64,000 nt of DNA from contig CM070907.1 in the NCBI GenBank assembly GCA_036417435.1, positions 60,000,001 to 60,064,000 of the forward strand, read 5' to 3'. The DNA is from Inia geoffrensis. Taxonomy: Eukaryota; Chordata; Mammalia; Artiodactyla; Iniidae. Shown here piece by piece: positions 11,336-24,205 of the stretch. Under the pieces are notes generated by a model that was not told the DNA's origin, did not search any database, and saw nothing but the letters and a program-made list of their open reading frames with translations. Position 1 is the first letter of the stretch. Each line of letters starts with the position of its first letter. Made by a program: the position numbers and the translations under genes.

Positions 11336-12479
11336 GAACAAGGAGTTTTCCATTTTGGGTTAGGATACAGAAGATTAAGAGACCTTTTCTCACATCATAA
11401 TAAAATATAAGAAAACACTGAGCAAGTTAGAAAAAAAACAGTGTTCTTTTCTAATACCATCTGAGAGATGATGATGTTAAAAAGTATAAATGAACTAAAT
11501 TCCAGAAAAGTACAATCCTTGCTGATATAAGGAGAAACAAACAAAACTTTTAATTGCAATGCATGGGTCAGCATGTTATACGTGAATTCTAAGGATTTCC
11601 AGATTCAGAAAATCTATACATGCCTACCAATCATTTCCCAAGGGGCCATGACAAAATGTATGGTGGCATATCAAAGACTAAGAAAGATAAGAAGGGAGGG
11701 AGAGAGAAATCTCCCAAGGCTTAGAAAGCCATGAGCAAAATTAAACATCAGAGAGACCTCTTCAGCATCCCACAGAGCTGGCAGGTGAAAAGAGACATAA
11801 CCATAATGTTACTGAGATTTATATCACAAGCCCTGCTAAAATGGGAATCCTGAAAATGCCTCCAAAACATTTATAATCAGTAATGAATGGAAGCTTATTA
11901 AAACTGGAACCCAGCCTAGACTCAGCTCAATATTAGATTAGATCAAAGAAATTAACCCCTTAACCTAGCAGCCTCAGAGAGAAAGGAGAATTCCCTTTTG
12001 TGAAGGTAAATATTAGTTACTTCCATCTCTATCATTTATTTTTTTTAAATGTCTGGCATACAATTAAGAATAATGAGACATGAAAAGAAGTAGGAAAATG
12101 TGACCTAAAATCAACATGAAATACTATCAGTAGAAGCAGAACCACTGATGAACCATATATTGAAATTAGCAGGAAAGGACTTTAAAATCAGTATTAAATA
12201 TATTAACCGACTTACTGGAAGAGGTGGACCAAAATACATGGACACATGAGGAATTTCACCAGAGAAATACCAACTTTAAAATAAAACAAATAAAAATTTT
12301 GATAAATGCAAGAAAACTATAATCTGAAGCACCTGGGACCTACAGCTACAGCAAACATTAAAAACAGCCCAAGTCCTAGCCAGATTAACGTGAAATCCCA
12401 CCCTAAGGGCCTATTTACCTCAGTTCATATTACACAATACATCATGTCTAACTACCAACAAAATATTACAAAGCATGAG

Positions 12480-13340
12480 TAAAGACAAGAAAAACACAGT
12501 CTGAAGACACAAAGGAAACATCAGAGCTAGATTCAAATAGGACACACATGTTGGAATAATCAGTCAAGGAATTTTAAATAACTATGATAAATATATTTGG
12601 AGGTCAAATGTAAAAAAGCAGAAAACATACAAGGCTAGATGGGTGATGTAATTAGAGAAATGAGAATCATAATAAAGAATCAAGAGGAAATTCAACAAAT
12701 CAAAACCACTGTAACAGAAGTGAAGAATACCTGTCGTGGGCTCATCAGTATACTGGATATGGCAGAAGAAAGAGTTAATGAGCTTCAAGATAGGTCAATG
12801 GAAACTTCTCAAACTGACAGGCAAAGAGAATGGATAAAAAAAAAAAAAGACATTCAAAACCCATGAGACAATTTCAAGTAGTTTAACTTATATATAATTG
12901 GAATACCAGAAGGGCAAGAAAGAGATAAAGGAGAAGTATTTTTTGTAGTAAAAATGACTGATAATTTGTAATGACAAGCATTGAGACCTTCAGTGACAGA
13001 TTCAGGAAGCTCAGGAAACACAAAGCATAAAAAATACCAACAAAAACTACACCTAGACATATCATATTCCAGCTGCAGAAAACCAAAAACAATGAGAAAA
13101 TGCTGAAAGAAAGTAGAGAGAGGACAAAAAAAAAAGTTACTTTAGAGGAACAAAAATAAGAATTACAGCAGACTTCTCACCAGGAACCATGCAAGCAAGA
13201 AGAGAGGAGTGAAACACTGAAAGTGCCATAAGAAAAAAAATCAACTTAGAATTCAATATCTAACAAAATTAATCTTCAAAAGTCAAAGAGAATTAATGGC
13301 TTTCTCAAAGAAAAATGGTAAATTCATCATCAGCATGCCT
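12480..13340 (+). pseudogene. Decayed L1M ORF1
   Basis: A relic of the L1 ORF1 RNA-binding protein. The coiled-coil part is still readable at 12639-12866, where a stretch reading 'GLISILDMAEERVNELQDRS' corresponds to the 'ITEAEERISDLEDK' region of the young ORF1 at 39838-40743. The C-terminal part ('ttctcaccaggaaccatgca' near 13175) follows with stops and frameshifts. No product is possible. Confidence 0.6.
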
Positions 13341-14214
13341 GTCATATAAGAAATGTTAAACAGAGTACTTCAGAGAAAAGGAAAATAAAATAGATCATAA
13401 TTTTAGGTCTACATAAAGAAAGGAAAAGAATCAGGGAATAAATAAACGTAAAATAATATATTTTATTTTCCCTTTCTTAGCTAAAGATAACAAAGCTAAT
13501 AATAGTAACAATGAATTGGGTAATTACAACACATAAATAAGTGAATTGAATGACAGCAATGTCATAAAGAATGGGAAGGAGGAATTTAGAATTCATTGCT
13601 ACAAAGTACCTTCACTACTATCCACATGATGTGGTATGATGTTATTTAAAGGTAAACTTACATTAGTTAAAAACGTATATTGCAAACTCTACGGAAAACA
13701 CTAAGAAAATGTTTTTTAAAAGGATAATTTATATACTAAAAGAGGAGAGAAAATGAAATTATATAAAATGCCCAATTAAAACCAGAGAAGGAAGGAAAAG
13801 AAATGGAAAAGGTTTTTTAAAAAGAATAAGTAAATTGAATATAAAACAGCCATACACGTGGTAGATAGTAATTCAACTATATCAGTAATCAAATTAAATT
13901 TGAATGGTCTAAATACACCAATTAAAAGACAGAGACTGTCAGAATGGAAAAAAATAGAACAAGACCTACCTGGATTCTGTCTACAAAAACTCTGCTTTAG
14001 ATAATAAGATTCAGATAGATTCAGGAGATACACTATGCTAAAACTGATTAAAAGAAAGCTGGAATAGCTATATTAATTTTGGATAAAGTAGGATTGAAAG
14101 CAAATAAAATTATTAGGAATAAAGGGATACATTATGTAATGATAGAAAGATTAATTCACTCAAAAGACATTAGAGTGCTAACCTAACAAGAGAGCATCAA
14201 AAATGTGAGGCATA

Positions 14215-14316
14215 CCATGAGCCACGGCCACTGAGCCTGTGTGCCCGGAGCCTGTGCTCCGCAACAGGAGAGGCCACAACAGTGAGAGGCCCGCATACTG
14301 CAAGAAAAAAAAAAAA
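14215..14316 (+). mobile_element. CHR-type SINE, 5'-truncated
   Basis: It starts inside the SINE body ('ccatgagccacggccactg'), lacks the tRNA-like head, and ends in 'gcatactgcaag' plus about 15 A. A 14-bp target-site duplication (aaatgtgaggcata at 14201-14214; aaatgtaaggcata at 14317-14330) shows it was inserted already truncated. Confidence 0.9.
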
Positions 14317-14665
14317 AAATGTAAGGCATAGAACTGAAAGGAAAAATAGACAAATCCACTATTATAGTTGGATACTTCAATATCTTTATCTCTGTAACTG
14401 ATATATCAAACAGGCAGAAAAGCAGTAAGAATATAGTTGATTTGAACAACAACATCAATTTGATCTAATTTACATTCATGGAACACTCCATACAACTACA
14501 GCAGAATACACATTCTTCTCAAGCTCACATCAAACATTCACACCAAGACAGCCCACATTCTGGACCATGAAATACACCTTAGATTTAAGGAAATACAAAT
14601 CATGCAAATTATTTTTTTGGATCACAATGGAATTAAAACAGAAATCAACTTAAAAATAGCTGGCA

Positions 14666-14942
14666 GGGCAGTGGTTGAGAATCTCTGCCTGCCAATGCAG
14701 GGGACACAGGTTCGAGCCCTACTCTGGGAAGATCCCACATGCCATGGAGCAACTGGGCCCGTAAGCCACAGCTACTGAGCCTGCGCGTCTGAAGCCTGTG
14801 CTCTGCAACAAGAGAGGCCGCGATAGTGAGAGGCCCGCGGCACCGCGACGAAGAGTGGCCCCCACTCGCCGCAACTAGAGAAAGCCCTAACATAGAAACG
14901 AAGACCCAACACAGCCAAAATTTAATTAATTAATTTTAAAAC
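14666..14942 (+). mobile_element. CHR-type SINE, long form
   Basis: The tRNA-like head lacks its first bases ('gggcagtggttgagaatctc'), a B-box-like 'ggttcgagccc' is present, and the longer 3' body ('gaagagtggcccccactcg', 'gaaacgaagacccaacacag') follows. Flanked by the direct repeat atagctggca (14656-14665 and 14943-14952). Inserted in the decayed L1M ORF2. Confidence 0.9.
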
Positions 14943-17900
14943 ATAGCTGGCAAATCTGAAATACATAGAAATAAAACACAGTTTTGATAACCCGATCAAA
15001 AAGAAGCCTGACGAGATATTAATATTTTTAAGTAAATTAAAATTAAAAGATAACATCAAAATTTGTGTTTAAAGAGCAATTCATAGCTTTATATAGACAT
15101 ATTAGAAAATAAGAAAAATCTAAAATCAGTTATCTAAGCTTCAACCTGAGAAAAAGAGAACAAAAAAAAAAAGCCTAAAAAGTAAATAAATAAAATTGAA
15201 AATAGGAAAACAAACAAAGAGAAGCCAAAGCTAGTTCTTTGAAAGATCATGAAAACTGATAAACCTCTAGCTATGCTAACCAGACAGAGAGAGAGAGGGA
15301 ACACAAATCACCAATATCAGAAATAAAAGAGAGGTATCACTACTAATTCTATAGACATTTAAAGGATTATAAAGTAAGGAGTACTAGGTACAAATCTATG
15401 ACCACAGATTTGATAACTTGGATGAAATGGACAAATTACTTGAAAGACACAAACTACTGAAAATCATTCATGCAGGAATAATCTGAATAGTCTCTATTTC
15501 TTAAACAAATTGTTGTATATAACCCTCCAAAAAAGGAAATGCCAACCCCACCACCCCAGAAGGTTCACTGATTCATTCTGCCAAACATTTAAGGAAAAAG
15601 ATGACATCAATTCTCTACAATATATTCCAGAAAACAGAAGCAGAGAGAATATTTTCTAACTCATTCTTTGAAGTCAGCATTACTCTAATGCTAAATCAAG
15701 GAAAGATATTGAAAAAAAGAAAACGACAGACTAATATCTCTCACGGATATAGATGTGAAAACCCTCAATAAAATACTAGCAAATCAATTACAACAAAATA
15801 TAAAAGGAATTATACACCATTAACAAGTGGGATTTTTTTCCAGGTATGCAAGTCTGATTCAAAATTCAAAAATTGATCAATTGTAACCACTCCTTCAACA
15901 GACTAAAGACAATACGTATATATATACGTATTCATATTAATGCAAAAATTCAATATGTATTGTTGATAAAACCTCTCAAAGTAAAAAAAGAAGGAAACTT
16001 CTTTACTCAATAAAGAATATCTACAAAAATCCTACAGCTAACCTTTAGTGGTGAGCAACAGAATCTTTTCCCACTAAAAATGGAAAAAAGACAAGGTTGT
16101 ACTCTCTCACCATTCTTTTTTGACACTGTACTGGAAGTCCTAACTAGTGCAATAAAATAAGAAGACAAAAAGGGAATTAAATATATACAAAATTGAGAAG
16201 GAAGAAATGAAACCATCTTTGTTCACAGGTGACACCATTACCTGTATAGAAAATCCCAAAGAACTGACAAAAAAATTCTTGGAACTAAGCAAGTATAGCA
16301 AGTTTGCAGGATACAAGATAAATATATGTAAGTCATTTGCCTGTCTATACAACAGTAATGTACAAATGGAATTTTAAATTTAAAAAAGATACTATTTAAA
16401 ATATCACCAAAAAAGAGAAATACTTAGATATAAATCTAATAAAATGTGTACATATCTATGTGTGAAAAACTAAAAAACACTGATGAAAGAAATCAAAGAA
16501 GATCTACATAAATGGAGAAATACTCCATGTTCATGGATTGGAACTCAGTATTGTTAAATGTCAGATCTTCCCAAAATGATCTGTAGAAGCAATGCAATCC
16601 CAATCAAACTTCCAGACAGCTATTTCTGTACGTATCTACAAACTAATTCTAAAGTGAATATATAAAAGCAAGAGACCTAGAATAGCCAAAACATTGCTAA
16701 GAAACACAAAATTTTGAGGACTCACACTTTCTACTTTTAAGACCATTATAAAGCTACTGTAATCAAGATAGTGTGATATTGGCCAAAGAACTGACACATG
16801 GATCAGTGGTACAGAATAGAGAGACCAGAAGTAGATCTACACAACTGTAATTATCTGATCTTTGACAGAGAAGCAAAGGTAATTCAATGTAGGTAATCTT
16901 TAACAAATTGTTCTGAAACAATGGGAGGTCCAACAAACAAACAAAATCCTACAAGAACAACAACAAAAGTATACACACCTAGACACAAAACTTTCACCTT
17001 CCACCTAACTCAAAATGTTCCACCTAACTCAAAGCCTATATGTAAAACTCAAAACTATAAAACTTATAGACGAAAACACAGGAGAAAATCTAGATAATCT
17101 TAGGTTTGGTGATGAGACTTCAGGTATAACACTAAATGCACCACCCATGAAAAAAAATTACTAAGCTGCAATTTATTAAAATTTAAGAATTCTCTGCAAA
17201 ATAAACTTAAAATCAAAAGACAAGCCACAGATAAGAAGAAAATATTTGCAAAATGCATATCTCATAAAGAACTGGCATCCAAAATATACAAAGAACTTTT
17301 AAAACTCAGCAATAAGTGAGCAAGCAACCCATTTAAAATTGACAAATGACCTGAAAATTTACCTCAACAAAGAAGATATATAGATGGAAAATAAACACAT
17401 AAAAAAGTGTTCAGCATCAGCTGTGATTAGGGAATTGCAAATTAAAGTAACAATTAGATATCATTACACACCTATTAAAAGCGGTAAAATTTTTTTTTAC
17501 AAACCGACAGTAACAATGTCTGGTAAGTATGCAGAGGAGTCAGAGCTCTCTGTCATCTTAGTGGGAATTTGAAATTGTTCAGCCACTTTGGAAGACATTT
17601 TTCTAGTTTCTTTACAAAGCTAGACATAGTCTTACCTATGATCCAGCCATCATTCTCCTAGATATTTACCTGATTCGAAAACTATGTTCACAAAAAATCC
17701 AGCATGCAAATCTTTATAGCTGTTTTATCTATAATAAACAAAAATTGGAAACAATCAAGATGTCCTTCAATAGATAAATCGATAAGCAAACTATAGTATA
17801 TCTATACAATTGAGTTTTATTCAGCAACAAAAAGAAGTGAACTGCCGAGTCACAAGACATGGAGAAAGCTTAAGCGTATATTGCTAAATAAAAGAAGCCA

Positions 17901-18291
17901 GTATGAAAAAGCTATATACTAGACTACCCCATTTATATGGTATTACAGAAAAGGCAAAACTCAAAAGATGTGAAAAAGATCTGTGTTTGCCAGGGATTCT
18001 GGAAGAGGGTAGGGAGGATTGAATTGGAGAAGCACAACGGAGTTTTTACAGTGAACATATTCTGTGTGATACTGTAATATAGCATACATGACACTATGCA
18101 TTTATGCATTTACATTTATTGTACAATGCAGAACAAAGAGGGAAACTTAATGTATGCAAATTTTTAAAAAATCGTTTAAGAGGTTAGGGCATCCTAACAA
18201 AATGTGCAAAAATGTGATAAAATAGTCTCACTATATGTATGAAATGTAAGAAATAATATCACTGAAGAGGTTGGAGTAAAAAGGTGCTGAC

Positions 18292-18600
18292 TGGTCTTCC
18301 CTGGTGGCGCAGTGGTTGAGAAACTGCCTGCTAATGCAGGGGACACGGGTTTGAGCCCTGGTCTGGGAGGATCCCACATGCCGTGGAGCAACTAGGCCCG
18401 TGAGCCACAACTACAGAGCCTGCGCGTCTGGAGCCTGTGCTCCACAATAAGAGAGGCCGCGATAGTGAGAGGCCTGTGCACCGCAATGAAGAGTGGCCCC
18501 CGCTCACCACAACTAGAGAAGGCCTTCACACAGAAACGAAGACCCAACACAGCAAAAATAAATTAATTAATAAACTCCTACCCCCACAAAATTCTTAAAA
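18292..18600 (+). mobile_element. CHR-type SINE, long form
   Basis: Complete head 'cttccctggtggcgcagtgg' with A box and a B-box-like 'gggtttgagccc', then the long body and an A-rich tail. Exact 14-bp target-site duplication aaaaaggtgctgac (18278-18291 and 18601-18614). Confidence 0.95.
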
Positions 18601-18881
18601 AAAAAGGTGCTGACCTATGTAACTCTGAAAATGAGTTTATAAGACAACAGTTTAAAAAACGACAAAACCCTGTACATCAGCATTATGCTCTGATAAAGTA
18701 TTTTCCCCACAGGAGTATGGATCAACAATTCTAATACCACTACACGTGAATACTGAATCGCACAATCAAGTAAATGGATGGTAGATGGTAATAGCCAGGT
18801 TCCTTACTGTTGCAGTGGGAATTTACAGATAAGCAAAAGAAAAGGCTAGAATGATCCACATGGTAATAGGTTAGAAATGGA

Positions 18882-19264
18882 ATTTAAGAAAAAAAAAATG
18901 TTATGAAGAACCTAGGGGTAAGACAGGAATAAAGACACAGGCCTACTGGAGAACGGACTTGAGGATATGGGGAGGGGGAGGGGTGAGCTGTGATAGGGCG
19001 AGGGAGGGGCATGGACATATATATACTAACAAACGTAAGGTAGATAGCTAGTGGGAAGCAGCCGCTTGGCACAGGGATATCGGCTCGGTGCTTTGTGACT
19101 GCCTGGAGGGGTGGGATAGGGAGGGTGGGAGGGAGGGAGACGCAAGAGGGAAGAGATATGCGAATGTGTGTATATGTATAACTGATTCACTTTGTTATAA
19201 AGTAGAAACTGACACGCCATTGTAAAGCAATTATACCCCAATAAAGATGTTAAAAAAATAAAAA
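18882..19264 (+). mobile_element. Recent L1, truncated to its 3' UTR
   Basis: About 380 bp almost identical to the 3' UTR of element A (44613-45001): same 'gttatgaagaacctagggg', same G-rich block (18969-19010), same terminal 'ccaataaagatgttaaaa'. Flanked by the direct repeat agaaatgga (18873-18881 and 19265-19273). The few differences imply a recent insertion from the same L1 lineage as element A. Confidence 0.95.
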
Positions 19265-19688
19265 AGAAATGGAGACGTGAGTAATGGAACTCAGGCTTAG
19301 CTTCCTGTAGATACACGTGATTCTGTGAATAAAATATTTATAGATACAGTGTTAAAGTGTTATATACATATACATATATGAGTGTGTTACTATACACATT
19401 TCCTTTCTATGTCAACTAACTGTATTTGTAGATACATGTATAAGGTTATATACATATAGATGTTTGTTATTATACACATATATTTCCTTCCTATGTCAGC
19501 TAAGAGAACTAGAATCAACGACACTCCAGTAGCAGAAGCACATCTAGCAGTCAGCTCTTGGATTGTAACACCATTCTCCAGTAAAAGGTACCAAGGGCCT
19601 TAGAGAAACTGTTGATTCTAGAACATGGGCAGAAAACACACAAGATGAACCTGGAACATCTTGTAGTGCCAGGAAGTTAGTAAGTGCT

Positions 19689-19689
<1 letters not shown>

Positions 19690-19732
<43 letters not shown>
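19690..19732. repeat. (AC)n microsatellite
   Basis: About 21 uninterrupted AC units, which favours length polymorphism. Confidence 0.95.
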
Positions 19733-19734
<2 letters not shown>

Positions 19735-20329
19735 CACCTGCATGAGTATGTGGATATGTCAAAGGAACACAGGAGTCAATTGAAAGAACTGCTCAGTCTA
19801 ATCATGAAAAAATATCAGACAAATTACAATTGATGGATATTCTACAAAATAACAATTACACCTCAAAACTTTCAATGTCATCAAAAGCAAGGAAAGTCTG
19901 AGAAACTATCACAGTCAAGAGGAGCATGAGAGACATGATGACAAAATGTAATATGGTATCCTGGATGGAATCCAGGATCATAAAAAGGACATTTAAAAAC
20001 TAAGGAAATCTGAATAAAGTATAGATTAATTAGTTACAACATATCAATATTGGTTCATTAACTATAACAAATGTGTCATTCTAATGTAAGGTATTAATAA
20101 TAGAGGAAATTGATTGTGGAGTACCATTGGGAATTTTCTGTACTAATTCAAAATTATTCTATAAATCTAAAACTGTTATAAAATTAAAAGTATTTTAAGT
20201 GGTAAATAAGCCATTAATACCATGTAATTTCCTAACTTTTTCTTTCCTTATCTTTTTCTGACCTATGATATAACCAAACCAGGGATTTCTATTTGAGACC
20301 ATTTGAAGACTTCATCCAAGCATTAACAA

Positions 20330-20520
20330 CTTTGATGCTTATTATAATTCTCTGGTATACCTAAAATAGCTATTATTGTTATTCTCATTTTACAGGCTAG
20401 GAAAATAAAGTCAAGAGATATGTGCATTTCTTACGGACATTAGCAAGGAGGTCATAAGGATAGATTTCTGACTCTATCCAGTCTTCCTTCAATTACACCA
20501 TTCTGTTACACACTTACCCT
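20330..20520 (-). repeat. MIR SINE, antisense
   Basis: 'ttattctcattttacaggc' followed by a diverged reverse MIR body up to the 'gatttctgactctatccag' region. Confidence 0.65.
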
Positions 20521-20639
20521 GACACCAAATTACTGACATTTTCCTATGCATATCATCAGTACCTTACACAGGGTCTGATTAATAACAGACTCAGTAAAGA
20601 ATGTGTACAAAAATCAATGCTTCATGTTTAGGTTTAAAG

Positions 20640-20830
20640 AAATTTATAACTGGAAGAAGATTCAGGGATAATCTTTCCAGCTCAAGCGCTTTCATTTTTA
20701 GTTGAGGAAAATGAAGCTCAGAAAAGTCAACTAATTTGCTCAAGTTCATTGCACAGCTAGTTAGTGTCTGCACCAGAGCTGAAATCCAGTTCTACCTGAT
20801 TCTAGATCATTGGTTATTACTTTAACAGTA
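20640..20830 (-). repeat. MIR SINE, antisense
   Basis: 'gaggaaaatgaagctcagaa', 'attgcacagctagttagtg' and 'agagctgaaatccagttct' are the reverse MIR core and 5' part in order. Confidence 0.8.
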
Positions 20831-21214
20831 TGCTAGTTAATAGACTGTGGTACTGGAAAAGTTTTTTCATCTATGGCAGAACACTTAGGAAGCAAATTGC
20901 CATAAGAATTATAATGTTCTTAAAAGTTCAAGGAAACTTCTAAGCAGATGTTGCCTAAAGAGCAAGAAAATAAAAATTAATATAAACCAAGAGAGAACAG
21001 CTGTAGACAAATACTCCAGGGCATTAAGTTGAGCTTTATGAAGTTGTTGATTTTAAACCTTTTGATCTGCAAAAATATCAGTTTCACATGGTTTAACTGA
21101 AGAGTACCTTGCAACTGGATTAACACAGAATAATTTAATAAAGCCCAAAGGTAAATCTGCCTATCATATTGGTCTGCATATTAAAATGGTACCAATTAAT
21201 GAACCTTTATGTAT

Positions 21215-21350
21215 GTATTTAAAATAGCATTTATTCACCCATTCATTTAGTAAATATTTATTGAGCCTATGTGAAGCACTGAGCTTCATGTTTATAGGAA
21301 TTAAAAGATATACAAGATAAACTCTAAGCTGAAAAAGAATGTTATTCTAG
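21215..21350 (+). repeat. Fragment of the ancient dispersed repeat
   Basis: 'cattcatttagtaaatattt' and 'attgagcctatgtgaagcac' match the start of the family also seen at 27990. Confidence 0.5.
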
Positions 21351-21429
21351 TCTTAGGACTAAAACACGGACAGCACCATCATAAAACAATAGCTCTTCTT
21401 CATTAATCAAAATGTAAGAGGAACTATAT

Positions 21430-21622
21430 AATGTCCTTATGCAGATACCTCATTTTAATTTTCTAATAATCTTCAGGTTAGAAAAATATTATTTCATTTT
21501 CCACGTAAGGAAACTGAGGCTTAGAAAGATAAAGACTCAAGTAAATCACAGAGCTCATAAATGCTAGAGCCAGTATCTGGACTTAGGTCTACCTGTCTTC
21601 AAAACCAGCGTTAACTCTAGTA
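21430..21622 (-). repeat. MIR SINE, antisense
   Basis: 'aaggaaactgaggcttagaa', 'aaatcacagagctcataaat' and 'gccagtatctggacttaggt' follow the reverse MIR order. Confidence 0.85.
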
Positions 21623-21789
21623 AATCGCATTGAGTTTGTTGATAAGTTGTTGTAGAAGGTGAGGCTGTTGACAAATAAAATGCTTCCACACTACAGAGGA
21701 GGATGTAAATTAGAAAACTGTTGGTCAATATCTACTCAGTCTGAGCATATGCTTATTCTATGACCCTAAAGTCCCGTGATACATTTTTC

Positions 21790-22250
21790 ATAACCAAATT
21801 TACCATAGGTTTGTCTAATTGTTTAAAAACCTTTTCAAAGAACCAATTTTTGGCTTTGCTTATCCTCGTTGATTTATCTTTTTTTATTATATTAACTTCT
21901 ACTTTTGTTTTTATTACTTTTCTTTTAGGGGGATTAAATTGTTATGCTTTTATAAATGTCTTAATTTGAATGCTTGCTAAAAATTTTCAGTTTTTCTTCC
22001 TAGTTAATATAAACATTTATGGATAAAAATTTTCCTCAAAGTAACATTTTTATTGTGCCCACAAGTACTATTTTTGTTAGTATTCAGATCTAAGTATTTT
22101 CTAATTTATTTAGGATTTCTTCCTTGACTTTGGATTAATGTAGAAATGTGTTTTTAAACCTCCAACTGTTTAAGGATGTATTTTTATTTAAATTGTTATT
22201 GATTTTTAATTTAATTTCTTTGTGGTCAAAGAACACAGTCTAAATGGAAA
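21790..22250 (-). mobile_element. Old L1 ORF2 fragment, antisense
   Basis: On the plus strand 'gaaccaatttttggctttgc', then T-rich sequence, is the complement of the L1 'aaagccaaaaattggttctt' block between endonuclease and RT. Multiple disruptions. No coding capacity. Confidence 0.65.
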
Positions 22251-22364
22251 AGTCTGATACTGAAGCAATACATAAATTCAGGTCAGCGACCACGTTTGGC
22301 TGGTTGGTATCATGAGGAAAGAATGGCCATCTCAAAATAAAACCAAAAAAAGAGGCGTTAAGCT

Positions 22365-23240
22365 AGGGAGAAACAACCTAAGTGTCCATTGACAGATGAA
22401 TGGATAAAGAAAATGTAATAGATGATAGACAGATAGATGTAGATATATAAATGAATACTATTCATCCTTTAAAAATAAGGATATCCTGCCATTTGTGACA
22501 ACATGAATGAACCTGGAGGACATTATGCTAAGTGAAATAAGCCAAACACAAAAACAAATATGATATGATATAATTTATACGTGGAATCTAAAATGTTGAA
22601 CTCACTGAACCAGAGAGTAGAATGGTAGTTGCCAAGGGCTGGGGGTGGGGGAAATGGGGAGTTGCAGGTCAAAGAGTATAAACTTTCAGTTACAAGATGA
22701 ATAAATTCCGGAGGTCTAATGTAGAGATCAGTGATTTTTTTTTTTTTTTTGCAGTACGCGGGCCTTTCACTGTTATGGCCTCTTCCGTTGCAGAGCACAG
22801 GCTCCGGACGTGTAGGCTTAGCGGCCATGGCTCACGGGCCTAGTCACTCCGCGGCATGTGGGATCTTCCCGGACCGGGGCACGAACCCGTGTCCCCTGCA
22901 TCGGCAGGCAGACTCTCAACGACTGCGCCACCAGGGAAGCCCTCAGTGATTATTTTTAATACTATATTGTATACTTGAAATTCGCTAAGAGAGTAGATCT
23001 AAGTGTTCTCATCATACACCCACACATACACACAAAGTAACTATGTGAGGTGATAGAGGTGTTAATTAACTTGATTGTAATAACCATTGTGATACATTAT
23101 ATCACAATGTATACACTCATTAAATAATATTGTACACCTTTAAAAATTACATTTCACGACCTAAATATACAGAATTTTTATTTGTCAATCATACCTCAGT
23201 AAAGCTGAAACAAAACAAATACATAAAAAACAAACAAAAG
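22365..23240 (+). mobile_element. Old L1 3' end, interrupted by a SINE
   Basis: From 'caacctaagtgtccattgac' and 'agatgaatggataaagaaaa' (ORF2 C-terminal end) through 'gctaagtgaaataagccaaa' into the 3' UTR; resumes after the SINE at 22952 and ends near 'cctcagtaaagctgaaacaa'. Decayed. Confidence 0.8.
22737..22942 (-). mobile_element. CHR-type SINE, antisense
   Basis: Complete reverse copy: T-run, body, and head complement 'gcgccaccagggaagccc'. Flanked by the direct repeat tcagtgatt (22728-22736 and 22943-22951). Confidence 0.95.
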
Positions 23241-23715
23241 AATCCTTCCTTGGAAAATTGTTTCAGAGTTGTCTGAATTGTCTGTCCCAGCAGACTAATG
23301 GGGAAGCATTTATTTATTGCCTATACCCACCTTGGTCAAGGCTAGCCCTAGTGGCATTAGCTTCGCATATTTCCAGTTTGCAAGTACATAGATGCAAAAG
23401 AGACCCTAGGCTCTCAGAGAAGGAAGTGAAATACACAGGTTCAGCCCTGAGCCAAGGCACTAACTGGTCCGTTACACCTGCAAAAGTCTGGTCAAAAAAC
23501 CTCAGGATACCAGGGTAAAACGTATGGCTGAGAGGATGCTGAAGTGCCATAAATCAGATGCCTAATATGCTCCTAACGCTAACTAAATTCCAGTTTGTTT
23601 TCCTTGTCTCTTCTGTGCTTATGATTTCCATGGTTTCTCCTGAGGGAAAAAGACTGGTTAGGCCAAGGAATTTAGGGATTCCTAGGTCCTCCTGCTAGCT
23701 ATCTCTTAGAAATTC
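23241..23715. other. Unrecognised DNA
   Basis: No repeat recognised. Two overlapping opposite-strand frames (23258-23518 plus, 23314-23550 minus) have no family resemblance. Confidence 0.35.
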
Positions 23716-24205
23716 AGATGTAATCATGTCATCTCCCCACTTTAAACTACTTAATGGTTTTCCATTTCTCTTGGAATAAAGACCAGAATCATTTAGAGCC
23801 TTCCTATCTCAGCCAAGCCTCATTTTGTGTCAGTCTTCCTGCCTCTCTGTGTTACAGTGACACTGGTCTTCCTTCTCACCCTCAAGAGCCATACTTCTTC
23901 CTGCTCAGGGCCTTGATACATGATGTTTTGTCTGCCCCTTCTCCTGGTTAACTTTATTCATCTTTCAAGTCTTACCTCAAATGTCTAAGAATCATCCTCC
24001 AAGAATTCATTTCTGTTTGCACAGACTTTCCTAGGTCCTCCTGTTGTTACATGCCTTCATGATAGTCAACACCATTTAAAACAATGTGTTTATTTGCATG
24101 CTTATGTGACCCATGGCTGTCTCATCCACTGAACTGTAAACACCATGGGGCAAGGAAGTGGATTTATAATTCATAATATACCAAGTGCCTGAAACTTACT
24201 TGTAT
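23716..24205 (+). repeat. L2 LINE 3' region
   Basis: L2 landmarks: 'ttaatggttttccatttctc', 'cttggaataaagaccagaat', 'gctcagggccttgatacat', 'cttacctcaaatgtc', then 'actgaactgtaaacaccatg'. The open frame at 23754-23951 is an accident within it. Confidence 0.8.

Larger units (their letters stand above)
13850..17930 (+). pseudogene. Decayed L1M ORF2 (endonuclease-reverse transcriptase)
   Basis: Order of L1 ORF2 landmarks: start of the endonuclease domain at about 13880 ('aaatttgaatggtctaaata'), the block before the reverse-transcriptase core at 16080-16140, the catalytic block at about 16225-16255 with the central aspartate codons mutated, and the C-terminal segment before the Cys motif at 17380-17660. 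Two SINEs lie inside (14215-14316, 14666-14942). Stops occur throughout, so this is a neutral relic. Confidence 0.65.
11340..20197 (+). mobile_element. Ancient L1M element, near full length, interrupted
   Basis: One sense-oriented old L1 can be followed in order: 5' leader (about 11340-12480), ORF1 remnant, ORF2 remnant from endonuclease start (about 13870) through RT to the Cys-rich end (about 17540-17660), then a long 3' UTR of L1M type ending at about 20197 ('aaactgttataaaattaaaag'). Three SINEs (14215, 14666, 18292) and a young L1 tail (18882) are inserted. Every frame is broken many times. The assignment of 18.1-20.2 kb to the same element is an inference from order and orientation. Confidence 0.65.

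Noticed and set aside
19690..19732. Regularly spaced short repeats considered as a CRISPR-like array (also 37337-37526)
   Set aside because: Plain dinucleotide microsatellite and contiguous tandem repeats without spacers in a mammalian genome.
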